From: Streptomyces sp. MMBL 11-1
Lineage (GTDB): Bacteria; Actinomycetota; Actinomycetes; Streptomycetales; Streptomycetaceae
Direction of reading: 5' to 3'
Length of the DNA: 64,000 nt
Assembly (NCBI RefSeq): GCF_028622875.1
Contig: NZ_CP117709.1
Coordinates: 4,219,001 to 4,283,000, forward strand
Of this stretch, positions 1-9,054 are shown piece after piece (the stretch's first letter is position 1; each line of letters begins with the position of its first letter). The position numbers and the translations under genes were made by a program. The notes beneath the pieces were generated by a model that was not told the DNA's origin, did not search any database, and worked only from the letters and a program-made list of their open reading frames with translations.

Positions 1-1
1 C

Positions 2-259
2 ACCCCCGCCCAGGTGGTGGCTGCCGCGCGCCGGCTGGACCCCGGCCGGGCCGTCATGGCGACATACGAGCCGGCCTCCGCCCCGGCCCCGGACCGGCCC
101 CCGCACGGCCTGTCCGCCTCCGCCCCGGCCCCGGACCGGCCCCCGCACGGCCTGTCCGCCTCGGCCCCGGGCCGGTCCGCCGGAACCGGCGGCCCCGCGC
201 TGCCCGGGGGTTCCGGCGGGCCTCTTGAACTCCGCGATCAGAAGGGTGACCACCGGTGA
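2..259 (+). CDS. C-terminal part of an unidentified protein, cut by the left window edge
   Basis: The frame is open from the window edge to a TGA at 257-259. That stop overlaps the GTG start of the next gene as GTGA, which argues for a real, translationally coupled upstream gene. Only about 85 residues are visible. The first part (PAQVVAAARRLDPGRAVMA) looks like the end of a folded domain. After it comes a low-complexity Pro/Ala tail with a 14-residue unit, ASAPAPDRPPHGLS, present twice exactly and then decaying; in DNA this is a 42-bp tandem repeat. The family cannot be named from this fragment. Its position just before a luciferase-like oxidoreductase and an ABC exporter suggests one accessory or biosynthetic operon. 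Confidence 0.55.
   Translation, partial: TPAQVVAAARRLDPGRAVMATYEPASAPAPDRPPHGLSASAPAPDRPPHGLSASAPGRSAGTGGPALPGGSGGPLELRDQKGDHR
74..175 (+). repeat. 42-bp tandem repeat in the tail of the edge gene
   Basis: Units at 74-115 and 116-157 are identical, and a third, partial unit starts at 158. The period is a multiple of three, so the repeat adds 14 residues per unit without breaking the frame. Confidence 0.8.
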
Positions 260-1281
260 ACCCGGCCGTTCTCTACCCGCTCCAGCCCGACCACCCCGAA
301 CTGGTCGCCCCCTTCGCGGCGCTCGTCGGGCGCTCGGAGGCCCGGCGCCTGTGGATGTGCCAGTCCTTCCGGGCCGAGACCCACCAGACGCTCGCCTATC
401 TGGCGGGCGCGGGGCACACGGTCCCGGTCGGGATGAGTGTGACGCTGCTCCCGCTGCGTCACCCCTACGAGGCGGCGCTCCAGGCCCGGTCGCTGGCGCT
501 GCTCACCGGCGAACCGGTCGTCGCGGGTTTCGGCATCGGCAACCCGGACTTCGTGGCCGGGCTGGCCGGGCGCCCCTACGCCAGCCCGCGCACCGCGGTC
601 CGCGACTATCTGAGGTCGGTACGCGCCCTCCTGGACGGCGAGCCGGTGGCGGCCAGCGGCCCGTACCACCACCTCCACGGCACGTTGCCGGAGCTTCCGC
701 ACGCGCCGCGGGTCGAGGTGGGCGCGGGGGTGCTCCGGCCCGGCATGGCGCGTACCGCCGGTGAGGTGGCGGATGTCGCCGTCACGTGGATGACGCCACC
801 CGCCTACGTGGCGGGCACGCTGCTCCCGGCGCTCCAGGAGGGCGCGGCGGAAGCGGGCAGGCCACGGCCGCCCCGCCTCGCGACCTCCGTCCACGTCGTC
901 GTCGACCGTCCCGGCCGTGACGTCCGGGGCATGGCGTACGCCGCGACCGCCGGCCATGTGGCGACGCCGCACTACGCGGCGATGCTCCGTGCCGCCGGAC
1001 TGGACCTGGATCCGCACGACCCGGCGGGCACCGTGGACGCCCTGCTGCGCGACCGGGTGGTGGTGGCGGGGAGCCCCGAGGAGATCGCCGGCACGCTCGA
1101 CGAGTACCGGCGGGCCGGGGTGGACGAGGTGCTGCTCAACCCCACCGGGGTCCTGCTCGGAGAGGGTGTGCACGCGGCCGTGGCGGATCTTGAGGAGATC
1201 GTCGGAGCCTGTCGCAGCTTCCTGCCGGACCACCAGCAGGAAGCTGCGTCCGCCGGGCCGCCGGAGCGGCCCGGCGGCTGA
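256..1281 (+). CDS. Luciferase-like (LLM class) flavin/F420-dependent oxidoreductase
   Basis: This 341-residue protein has the layout of the bacterial luciferase-like TIM-barrel family. It shows an N-terminal barrel, the central VPVGMSVTLLPLRHPYEAA segment typical of F420 or FMN members, a GFGIGNPDF turn, and a C-terminal segment (VAGSPEEIAGTLDEYRRAG) common to F420-dependent members. The GTG at 256 is preceded by AAGGGTG (242-248) and overlaps the previous stop. The family transfers hydride from reduced F420 or FMN; the substrate cannot be told. Members of this class occur as tailoring enzymes in azole-peptide and other secondary-metabolite operons. The coupling upstream and the ABC exporter downstream fit a tailoring role (inference). 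Confidence 0.8.
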   Translation: MNPAVLYPLQPDHPELVAPFAALVGRSEARRLWMCQSFRAETHQTLAYLAGAGHTVPVGMSVTLLPLRHPYEAALQARSLALLTGEPVVAGFGIGNPDFVAGLAGRPYASPRTAVRDYLRSVRALLDGEPVAASGPYHHLHGTLPELPHAPRVEVGAGVLRPGMARTAGEVADVAVTWMTPPAYVAGTLLPALQEGAAEAGRPRPPRLATSVHVVVDRPGRDVRGMAYAATAGHVATPHYAAMLRAAGLDLDPHDPAGTVDALLRDRVVVAGSPEEIAGTLDEYRRAGVDEVLLNPTGVLLGEGVHAAVADLEEIVGACRSFLPDHQQEAASAGPPERPGG

Positions 1282-1301
1282 TTGGCTGAAGTCCCCCAGC
1301 G

Positions 1302-1523
1302 GTGACCCAGCAGGCGCGGTGCGCGGCCTGCGGCCGTGGCGACGGACAGCCGCGCCCGCGGCCGTGCGGCGCGTGGCCGTGCGCTCCGTGGGAGCCGAGC
1401 CCGTGGCCGTCCGGCCCGTGGCGGTCGCGCTCGTGGCCGCCGCGCTCGTGGCCGCGGCGCTCCGTGGCCGCGTCATCCGCAGGAGCCCCCTTCCCTCTCC
1501 CCACGACGACGGAACCCCCATGA
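1302..1523 (+). CDS. Possible small Trp/Pro-rich peptide gene (weak)
   Basis: The 238-nt gap between the oxidoreductase and the ABC ATPase holds a 73-codon frame starting with GTG. Its TGA (1521-1523) overlaps the ATPase ATG as ATGA. The predicted peptide has two Cys near the N terminus and a run of Trp-Pro units (GPWRSRSWPPRSWPRRS). The DNA is itself repetitive, with many copies of CGTGGCCG, and the other frames are also open, so this may be chance. There is no convincing ribosome binding site. The alternative is that the gap is untranslated or forms an N-terminal extension of the ATPase frame, which is open through it. Confidence 0.2.
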   Translation: MTQQARCAACGRGDGQPRPRPCGAWPCAPWEPSPWPSGPWRSRSWPPRSWPRRSVAASSAGAPFPLPTTTEPP

Positions 1524-2314
1524 CCGAACAGCAGGACAGGACAGAACACGTGCGACCAGAACATCCGCCCCGGGCAGGCGGCAGCGTCGTCTTCTCCAAC
1601 GTGACGAAGACGTTCGGCGGCCAGAAGGCACTCGACGACGTCAGCTTCGCGCTGCGGCCGGGCAAGGTCACCGGTCTGCTCGGCCCCAACGGCGCGGGCA
1701 AGAGCACGCTGCTGCGGATCCTGCTCGGGCTGGCCCGCCCCGACGCGGGGACCGCGCAGGTCCTGGGCGGGGAGCCGCTGTCCGTTCCGGAGCAGGCGCG
1801 GCGGGTCGGCGTGGTCATGGACGCGATCGGCTTCCACCCGCGCGTGACGGTCCGCCGTCAGCTGGAGATCTCGGCCCGTTCCCTGGGGCTGCCGTCCTCG
1901 CGCATCGCCGAGGTGATCGACCAGGTCGGTCTCGACGGTGCGGAGCGCAAGCGGGTGAAGGCGTGCTCCACCGGCATGCGACAGCGGCTCGCGCTCGCCG
2001 TCGCCCTGCTTCCCGATCCCGGACTGCTCATCCTGGACGAGCCGTTGAACGGTCTCGATCCCGACGGGATCCGCTGGATGCGCCGCCTCGTCGAGCGCTC
2101 CGCCGCCGATGGGCGGACCGTGCTGATCGCCAGTCATCTGCTCTCCGAGGTCGAGCAGAGCGTCGATGACGTGGTCGTGCTGCGTCGCTCGGTGCTGTTC
2201 ACGGGTTCCCTCCAGGAGCTGGTGCGACGCGGCGGGGGACGCCTGGAGGACGCCTACTTCGCACTCGTCGAGGGTGCGTCCGCCGCGTCCCGTACGGAGG
2301 TCACCCATGCCTGA
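1520..2314 (+). CDS. ABC transporter ATP-binding protein
   Basis: This is a 264-residue ABC ATPase of the drug/peptide exporter type. Walker A GPNGAGKST is at about residues 55-63. A variant signature, CSTGMRQRLALA, replaces LSGGQ, and Walker B LLILDEPLNGLDP follows. The variant signature is typical of the CcmA/BcrA-like ATPases that pair with a separate membrane subunit. The last 8 bases overlap the permease gene, so the two are co-translated. I chose the ATG at 1520 because homology starts at about residue 24 (VVFSNVTKTFGG); a longer start is open in frame but low-complexity. Together with the permease it probably exports a product of this locus or gives self-protection (inference). Confidence 0.9.
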   Translation: MTEQQDRTEHVRPEHPPRAGGSVVFSNVTKTFGGQKALDDVSFALRPGKVTGLLGPNGAGKSTLLRILLGLARPDAGTAQVLGGEPLSVPEQARRVGVVMDAIGFHPRVTVRRQLEISARSLGLPSSRIAEVIDQVGLDGAERKRVKACSTGMRQRLALAVALLPDPGLLILDEPLNGLDPDGIRWMRRLVERSAADGRTVLIASHLLSEVEQSVDDVVVLRRSVLFTGSLQELVRRGGGRLEDAYFALVEGASAASRTEVTHA

Positions 2315-3053
2315 GATCCTGCGCAACCAGCTCTCCGCGGAACTGCTCAAGCTCCGCTCGGGCGTGGCGCTCCCCGTGCTGCTCCTGGTCGCCCTGGCCT
2401 TCTGCGCGCTGGGGCAGTTCGGCCTCGTGTACGCGGAGTCCGACCCCGCGTCCGCCGGGGCCGGGCTCACCGGGAACATCGTCGGCCTCGGCGCGTCCGC
2501 CGCCCTCTTCGGCGGGCTCTTCGGCGCCCTGCACGTGACCAACGAGTTCAGCTCCGGTTCGATCGGCCGCACGGTCCTGTACGCGCCCGGACGTTCCTCG
2601 GTCGTCGCCGCCAAGCTGCTGACCGCGGCCCTGTCCGGCCTGCTCTTCGGCATCGCGGCGGTCGTGAGCTCCTTCGCCGTCGGCTTCACCGCCCTCGCGG
2701 CCAGGGACGCCGAGCTCGCCGTGGACGGGGCCACCTGGACGACCGCCGCCGCCGTCCTGACGATCTGTACCCTGGCCGGCCCGTGGGGCGCGGCGATCGG
2801 GTTCGTCGTGCGCAGCCGCCTCGGCGCGGTTCTCGGCCTGGTCGTGTGGGGCACCCTCGGCCAGGTGCTGGTCCTCGGTCAGCTCCCGGAGGTGGGCCGG
2901 TTCCTTCCCGAGGGAGCGCAGTACGCCCTGCTCGGTGACACGTCGGCCTTCCCGGAAGCCCTGGCAGCCCCGTACGGCCTGCTGCTGATCGTGGGGTGGG
3001 CGGTGGCCGCGTCCCTCGCGGGCGGCCGTCTCTTCGTCCGGCGCGACATCTGA
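2307..3053 (+). CDS. ABC transporter permease (ABC-2 type)
   Basis: The 248-residue protein has about six hydrophobic segments. The first is around residues 19-39, followed by a pair around 55-80 containing GGLFGALHVTNEF. The motif NEFSSGSIGRTVLYAPGR is characteristic of ABC-2 type permeases that partner with the preceding ATPase type. The ATG at 2307 lies inside the end of the ATPase gene and is preceded by GGAGG (2296-2300). The protein ends with a short basic cytoplasmic tail (FVRRDI). The substrate is unknown. Confidence 0.85.
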   Translation: MPEILRNQLSAELLKLRSGVALPVLLLVALAFCALGQFGLVYAESDPASAGAGLTGNIVGLGASAALFGGLFGALHVTNEFSSGSIGRTVLYAPGRSSVVAAKLLTAALSGLLFGIAAVVSSFAVGFTALAARDAELAVDGATWTTAAAVLTICTLAGPWGAAIGFVVRSRLGAVLGLVVWGTLGQVLVLGQLPEVGRFLPEGAQYALLGDTSAFPEALAAPYGLLLIVGWAVAASLAGGRLFVRRDI

Positions 3054-3156
3054 GTCATCTGAGGCATCTGAGGCGTCTGAGACATCTGAGAACCCGGCAC
3101 CCGTACCTGTAGCTGTACCCGTACCCGTACACGTACCCGTACGTCCGGACGTACCC
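3048..3156. repeat. Short tandem repeats behind the ABC permease
   Basis: Two microsatellite-like arrays follow the permease stop. At 3048-3092 there are five copies of a 9-nt unit close to ATCTGAGGC; the first contains the permease TGA. At about 3099-3156 there is an array of 6-nt units close to CGTACC, ending in the palindrome ACGTCCGGACGT region. No gene is visible here. The stretch to 3219 is then C/T-rich and leads into the 3' end of the convergent regulator gene. Confidence 0.75.
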
Positions 3157-3219
3157 CTGGCTGTGCCTCCCCCTTCCTCTTCCCCTCCCCCTCCCCCCGG
3201 GCCGTTGCCGTGGACGTCG

Positions 3220-4233
3220 TCACGTCCCGGCGCCCGGGGGGATCGCGTGTTCGGGGCCCGATTCCAGGATTCCCGAACGTGCGATCAGATAGCCGAGCTG
3301 GGCGCGGCTGCTGCTGCCCAGAGCGGCGGAGAGTTTGGCCACGTGCGCACGGCAGGTCCGGACGTTCATGCCGAGCCGGCGGGCGATGGAATCGTCGACG
3401 TGCCCCTCGACGAGGAGTTGGGCGATGGAACGCTGAACGCCACTGATTCCCTGGGGCATGGGGTCGTACTTGACCTCTTCGAGGAGAGGCGCGGCACGGG
3501 TCCAGAGTTGTTCGAAGACCTTCACGAGGTATTCGACGAGGCCGGGGTGGCGCAGTTCGAGGGCGACCTGGCGGTCGTCCTGCGCGGGAATGAAAGCGAC
3601 CGTGCGGTCGAAGACGATCAGGCGCTCGATGAGTTCTTCGAGCGTCCGGATCTCCACGTTGTCGTTGGCTATGCGCTCGGCGTAGGCCAGGGTGCTGGGG
3701 CTGTGGCGCACCGTGTGCTGGTAGAGGGTGCGGATGCGTACCCCGCGGTGGACGACCGACAGCCCGCGCTCCAGCGACTTGCTGAGCTGGTCCTCGTTCC
3801 GGCCGCCGCCCGGCTGGACGGTGAGCACCTCGGCCCGGCACTCCGTGGTCGCGAGGTCGAGGGCCGCGTTGATCCGGTTGACGCCCTCCAGCACGGTGAT
3901 GGCGTGCGTCGTGGGCGGGCCCTGGGCGCTGATGTCCATGAAAGGCTCGAAGCACTCGGTCAGTTCCACCGAATGCCGTCGGCGTTCCTGTATCTCGCGT
4001 TCTATGGGATGCAGGTGCTGGGCCAGCGCCGCCGACGGCGGCACCGGCCGGAGCCAGCCCGGGTCGTCCGGATCGGGATGGAGCAGGGCGAATTCCATCA
4101 GGCACGGAGCGGGTTCCAGCTCGCATCGGGCGATGCGGCCGGACCGGAGTGCGGTGGCGTAAAGACGTCCCCCCGCTTCGCACAGTTCGGTGATCCCGTG
4201 AGGATGTGTCGCATTTGTGTGGCTTGTGGTCAT
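3220..4233 (-). CDS. LuxR-type helix-turn-helix transcriptional regulator
   Basis: This 337-residue protein has a C-terminal HTH of the LuxR/NarL type at about residues 265-325 (GHVDDSIARRLGMNVRTCRAHV). Before it lies a long N-terminal sensing region containing EVLTVQPGG, RGLSVVHRGVRIRTLYQHTV and RTLEELIERLIVFDR. That region resembles the phospholipase-D-like regulatory domains of Streptomyces regulators found beside peptide-antibiotic genes. I chose the ATG at 4233 because GGAG lies 5-8 nt upstream; an in-frame ATG at 4260 would translate through the palindrome at 4249-4268. It is divergent from the GDIGW-peptide operon and converges on the ABC genes, so it probably controls one or both. Confidence 0.85.
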   Translation of the reverse strand: MTTSHTNATHPHGITELCEAGGRLYATALRSGRIARCELEPAPCLMEFALLHPDPDDPGWLRPVPPSAALAQHLHPIEREIQERRRHSVELTECFEPFMDISAQGPPTTHAITVLEGVNRINAALDLATTECRAEVLTVQPGGGRNEDQLSKSLERGLSVVHRGVRIRTLYQHTVRHSPSTLAYAERIANDNVEIRTLEELIERLIVFDRTVAFIPAQDDRQVALELRHPGLVEYLVKVFEQLWTRAAPLLEEVKYDPMPQGISGVQRSIAQLLVEGHVDDSIARRLGMNVRTCRAHVAKLSAALGSSSRAQLGYLIARSGILESGPEHAIPPGAGT

Positions 4234-4248
4234 TTCTCCACCCCCCAG

Positions 4249-4268
4249 GTTCCTGAACATTCAGGAAC
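4249..4268. promoter_or_regulatory. Perfect 20-bp palindrome between regulator and GDIGW operon
   Basis: GTTCCTGAACATTCAGGAAC consists of two perfect 9-bp arms around a CA centre. It lies 15 bp upstream of the regulator's start codon and 75-95 bp upstream of the peptide gene. A dimeric regulator could bind it; autoregulation by the adjacent LuxR protein is the simplest guess (inference). Confidence 0.6.
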
Positions 4269-4361
4269 ATGATGCATCGACCCGGTGGTGTTCGCGTGCC
4301 CAGGTGGGACATCGTCTTAGGTGCGGGGGAGAAGAATCCACAAGTGAGGACGAAGCCGACT

Positions 4362-4637
4362 ATGTACAAGCGAATGCTTCGCTCGGCGCTTGCCGCCTCG
4401 TTCGTCGCGGCCCTTGGACTCGGGCTGACGGGCGTCGGCGTCATGGGCGGCAGCGGCGAGCAGAAGGCTGTTCAGGCTGCAGCACCCGGTGACATCGGCT
4501 GGAACGCGCACGCCGCGGCTCCGGGTGACATCGGCTGGGCCGCACCTGCCGCAACCCCGGGTGACATCGGCTGGTTCGCGCCCGCCGCCGCCCCGGGTGA
4601 CATCGGCTGGGTCGCTCCGGCCCGTACGGTCGCATGA
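4362..4637 (+). CDS. Exported peptide with four exact-period GDIGW repeats
   Basis: The 91-residue product starts with a clear Sec signal peptide: MYKRMLRSA, then a hydrophobic core ASFVAALGLGLTGVGVM, then a small-residue region with a likely cut near AVQA. The rest is four 12-residue units of the form A-A/T-P-G-D-I-G-W-x-A-P/H-A plus a short tail. ATG 4362 has GAGGA 11 nt upstream; a GTG at 4344 in frame, with GGGGGAG before it, is an alternative. The stop overlaps the next start (ATGA). I recognise no family. The design suggests an exported precursor cut into several similar short peptides, or a modified repeat peptide (inference). Confidence 0.75.
   Translation: MYKRMLRSALAASFVAALGLGLTGVGVMGGSGEQKAVQAAAPGDIGWNAHAAAPGDIGWAAPAATPGDIGWFAPAAAPGDIGWVAPARTVA
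4479..4622 (+). repeat. 36-bp tandem repeat encoding GDIGW units
   Basis: The 15-mer GGTGACATCGGCTGG occurs at 4488, 4524, 4560 and 4596, exactly 36 bp apart each time. The repeated core is nearly invariant in DNA, while the residues between cores vary (NAHA, AAPA, FAPA, VAPA). Confidence 0.9.
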
Positions 4638-4954
4638 CCACCCCGCCGGACGACCGCACCTTCCGGCGCGAGATGGCAACCGCCTATCGCTCAGGGTGGC
4701 ATTTCATCGATCTGCTCACGGCCCTCCCCCGCCGTGGCGACTCGTTGATGGTCACCCTGTTCGGAGAGCCGATCGTCGTGGTGATGGAAGAGGACGAGGA
4801 CGTCCGCGCCTATCGCTGTCTCCGCCGGCCGCGCGGTGCGCCGCAGCCGGTCCGCTGTGCCGTCAGGTACGGCATGATCTTCGTCAATCTCGATCAGCGG
4901 GACCACGAGCTGTTCGACGCAGAACCCCTTTCCGCCACCCCCCGCAGTGCCTGA
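4634..4954 (+). CDS. Small Rieske-like protein with lost cluster-binding histidines
   Basis: The 106-residue protein resembles the N-terminal Rieske region of ring-hydroxylating oxygenase alpha subunits. It has GWHFIDLL...LPRRGDSL, then LFGEPIVVVMEEDEDVRAYRC, RPRGAP, and finally YGMIFVNLD. In functional Rieske domains the metal ligands are C-x-H and C-x2-H about 16-20 residues apart. Here the corresponding motifs read C-L-R and C-A-V-R only 13 residues apart, so both His ligands are Arg and the loop is shortened. It cannot hold a normal Rieske cluster as read. It is coupled by ATGA to the GDIGW peptide gene, which points to a dedicated partner role such as binding or maturation (inference). 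Confidence 0.65.
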   Translation: MTTPPDDRTFRREMATAYRSGWHFIDLLTALPRRGDSLMVTLFGEPIVVVMEEDEDVRAYRCLRRPRGAPQPVRCAVRYGMIFVNLDQRDHELFDAEPLSATPRSA

Positions 4955-5002
4955 GCGATTCCCCCGTCGTCACCTATCGCTCCGGCGCTTCCCCCACACA
5001 GC

Positions 5003-5033
5003 GGCGTCACCGTGACCTGAACACGGTGGCGCC
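5003..5033. terminator. Stem-loop between convergent genes
   Basis: GGCGTCACCGTG (5003-5014) pairs with CACGGTGGCGCC (5022-5033), 12 bp with one G.T wobble, around a 7-nt loop. It sits between the Rieske-like gene and the convergent PPOX gene and could terminate both. Confidence 0.6.
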
Positions 5034-5096
5034 GTTGTGCTGTTCCCGTACGGGCGCTGTGCTCTTCTCCGGCACGGGGTGGCGTCCGGGGGCGCG

Positions 5097-5498
5097 TCAG
5101 GCCTTGCCGAGCGCCCGGTCGAGGGTGATCTCGATGACGACCCGGGTGGGGTTGATCCGCGGGGGGCGTCCGTAGCGCGCCTCGTGGCGGGCCTCCGCGT
5201 CCGCGACGGCCTCCGGCTCCGTGCGGATGACCGCGACGCCCTCCAGGGTCGCCCAGCGGGCCCTGTCGATCTGGCAGACGGCCACGCGCGCCCCGCCGGG
5301 ACCCGCGGCCCGGATGTTGGCGACCTTGCGGCTGCCCCCGTCGGTGATCACGCGCGCCACCTTGGCCTCCGGGTCGTACGTCACGCACACCGGCACCACG
5401 TGCGGCGTGCCGTCCGGGCGGGGCGTCGTCAGGGTGGACAGGTGGCTCTCGCGCCAGAACGCGACGTATGCGGGAGCGGGGTCGTGTACGTCTGCCAT
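5097..5498 (-). CDS. PPOX-class F420/FMN-binding oxidoreductase
   Basis: The 133-residue protein is a split-barrel flavin/deazaflavin protein of the pyridoxamine-phosphate-oxidase-like class. HLSTLTTPRPDGTPHVVPVCVTYDPE is the typical N-terminal strand pair. GSRKVANIRAAGPGGARVAV forms the cofactor-binding core. The R-Y-x-x-P-P-R-x-N-P-x-R-V-V-I-E-I end is typical of F420-binding members about 130-150 residues long. The substrate is unknown. It is monocistronic, upstream of and divergent from clpB. Confidence 0.85.
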   Translation of the reverse strand: MADVHDPAPAYVAFWRESHLSTLTTPRPDGTPHVVPVCVTYDPEAKVARVITDGGSRKVANIRAAGPGGARVAVCQIDRARWATLEGVAVIRTEPEAVADAEARHEARYGRPPRINPTRVVIEITLDRALGKA

Positions 5499-5593
5499 GG
5501 GGGCAGCGTACGAGGGCGGCTCCGGAGCGCCCGCGGCGCGTCTGCGTAACGGGGAAACCCGGCGCCTGCGCCCGCAGCGGATGCGCGCCCGGC

Positions 5594-5614
5594 CTTGAGT
5601 GGAATAGACTCAAC
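5594..5614 (+). promoter_or_regulatory. HspR operator (HAIR) upstream of clpB
   Basis: CTTGAGT (5594-5600), a 7-bp spacer, then ACTCAAC (5608-5614). This matches the HAIR consensus CTTGAGT-N7-ACTCAAG with one mismatch. HspR represses the dnaK operon and clpB in Streptomyces, so clpB here should be heat-inducible by loss of HspR repression. Confidence 0.9.
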
Positions 5615-5674
5615 TTTGTGTACGTTGTTGAGGTCAACGCTTCAGTCACCAGCTGCGAGGAGGAGTAACCACAC

Positions 5675-8260
<2,586 letters not shown>

Positions 8261-8442
8261 CCACCGGTCATGAGGCGTCGCGGTCTGTCGTCGCACGTCC
8301 GCGACGCCGTCCGGGCCGGTGCCCGGCGGCTCCCGTCCCCCGCGCTGTCTGTCAGCTTGTGGCGGATCGGGGCCGTCCGGGCTTGCCATGCCCCGCCCGC
8401 CATGGGAGAGGATGGCCGTACTCGTCACGAAGGGAAATAACG

Positions 8443-8988
8443 GTGAGCATCGATCCGTCCTCGATTCCTAATTTCGGGGGCCAGCCCGAACCGCAGGCGG
8501 CAGGACCGGAGGGCCCCGTCGTCCCTGACCAGGACCTCGTCAAGCAGCTCCTGGACCAGATGGAGCTGAAGTACGTCGTCGACGACGAGGGCGACCTCGC
8601 GGCGCCGTGGGAAGAGTTCCGGACGTACTTCATGTTCCGGGGCGAGGACGAGCAGCAGGTCTTCTCGGTCCGTACGTTCTACGACCGCCCCCACGCGCTC
8701 GACCAGCGTCCGGTCCTGCTGGACGCCATCGACGACTGGAACCGCCGCACGCTGTGGCCCAAGGTCTACACCCACGCCCACGAGGGCGAGGAGGGCGAGG
8801 CGGGTTCCGTCCGGCTGATCGGTGAGGCGCAGATGCTCATCGGCACCGGCGTCAGCCTGGAGCACTTCGTCTCCTCGACGGTGAGCTGGGTCCGCGCCTC
8901 GATCGAGTTCGACAAGTGGCTCGTCGAGCGCCTCGGCATCCAGCCCGCCGAGGGCGGGACGGAGGGCGAGGCGCCCGCGGGCGCCTGA
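8443..8988 (+). CDS. YbjN-domain protein
   Basis: The 181-residue acidic cytoplasmic protein matches the YbjN/secretion-chaperone-like fold. The core is LLDQMELKYVVDDEGDLAAPWEEF, then FRGEDEQQVFSVRTFYDR, then LDAIDDWNRRTLWPKVYTH, and an amphipathic C-terminal helix region (SLEHFVSSTVSWVRASIEFDKWL). Actinobacterial members are thought to be small adaptor-like proteins of unclear function. The GTG at 8443 with GAAGGGA 8 nt upstream is preferred over an in-frame start at 8359, which would add residues unlike the family. It lies in the conserved block after clpB. Confidence 0.8.
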   Translation: MSIDPSSIPNFGGQPEPQAAGPEGPVVPDQDLVKQLLDQMELKYVVDDEGDLAAPWEEFRTYFMFRGEDEQQVFSVRTFYDRPHALDQRPVLLDAIDDWNRRTLWPKVYTHAHEGEEGEAGSVRLIGEAQMLIGTGVSLEHFVSSTVSWVRASIEFDKWLVERLGIQPAEGGTEGEAPAGA

Positions 8989-9054
8989 CCCCACGGTCCA
9001 CGGCAGCGGCCCGGGCGGCGGTCACCACGACCGCCGCCCGGGCCGTCCGCGTAC

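Noticed and set aside
4362..4637. Lanthipeptide or lasso-peptide precursor
   Set aside because: The N terminus is a Sec signal peptide, the repeats contain no Cys and no Ser/Thr-Cys pattern, and no cyclase, LanM or lasso protease gene is nearby.
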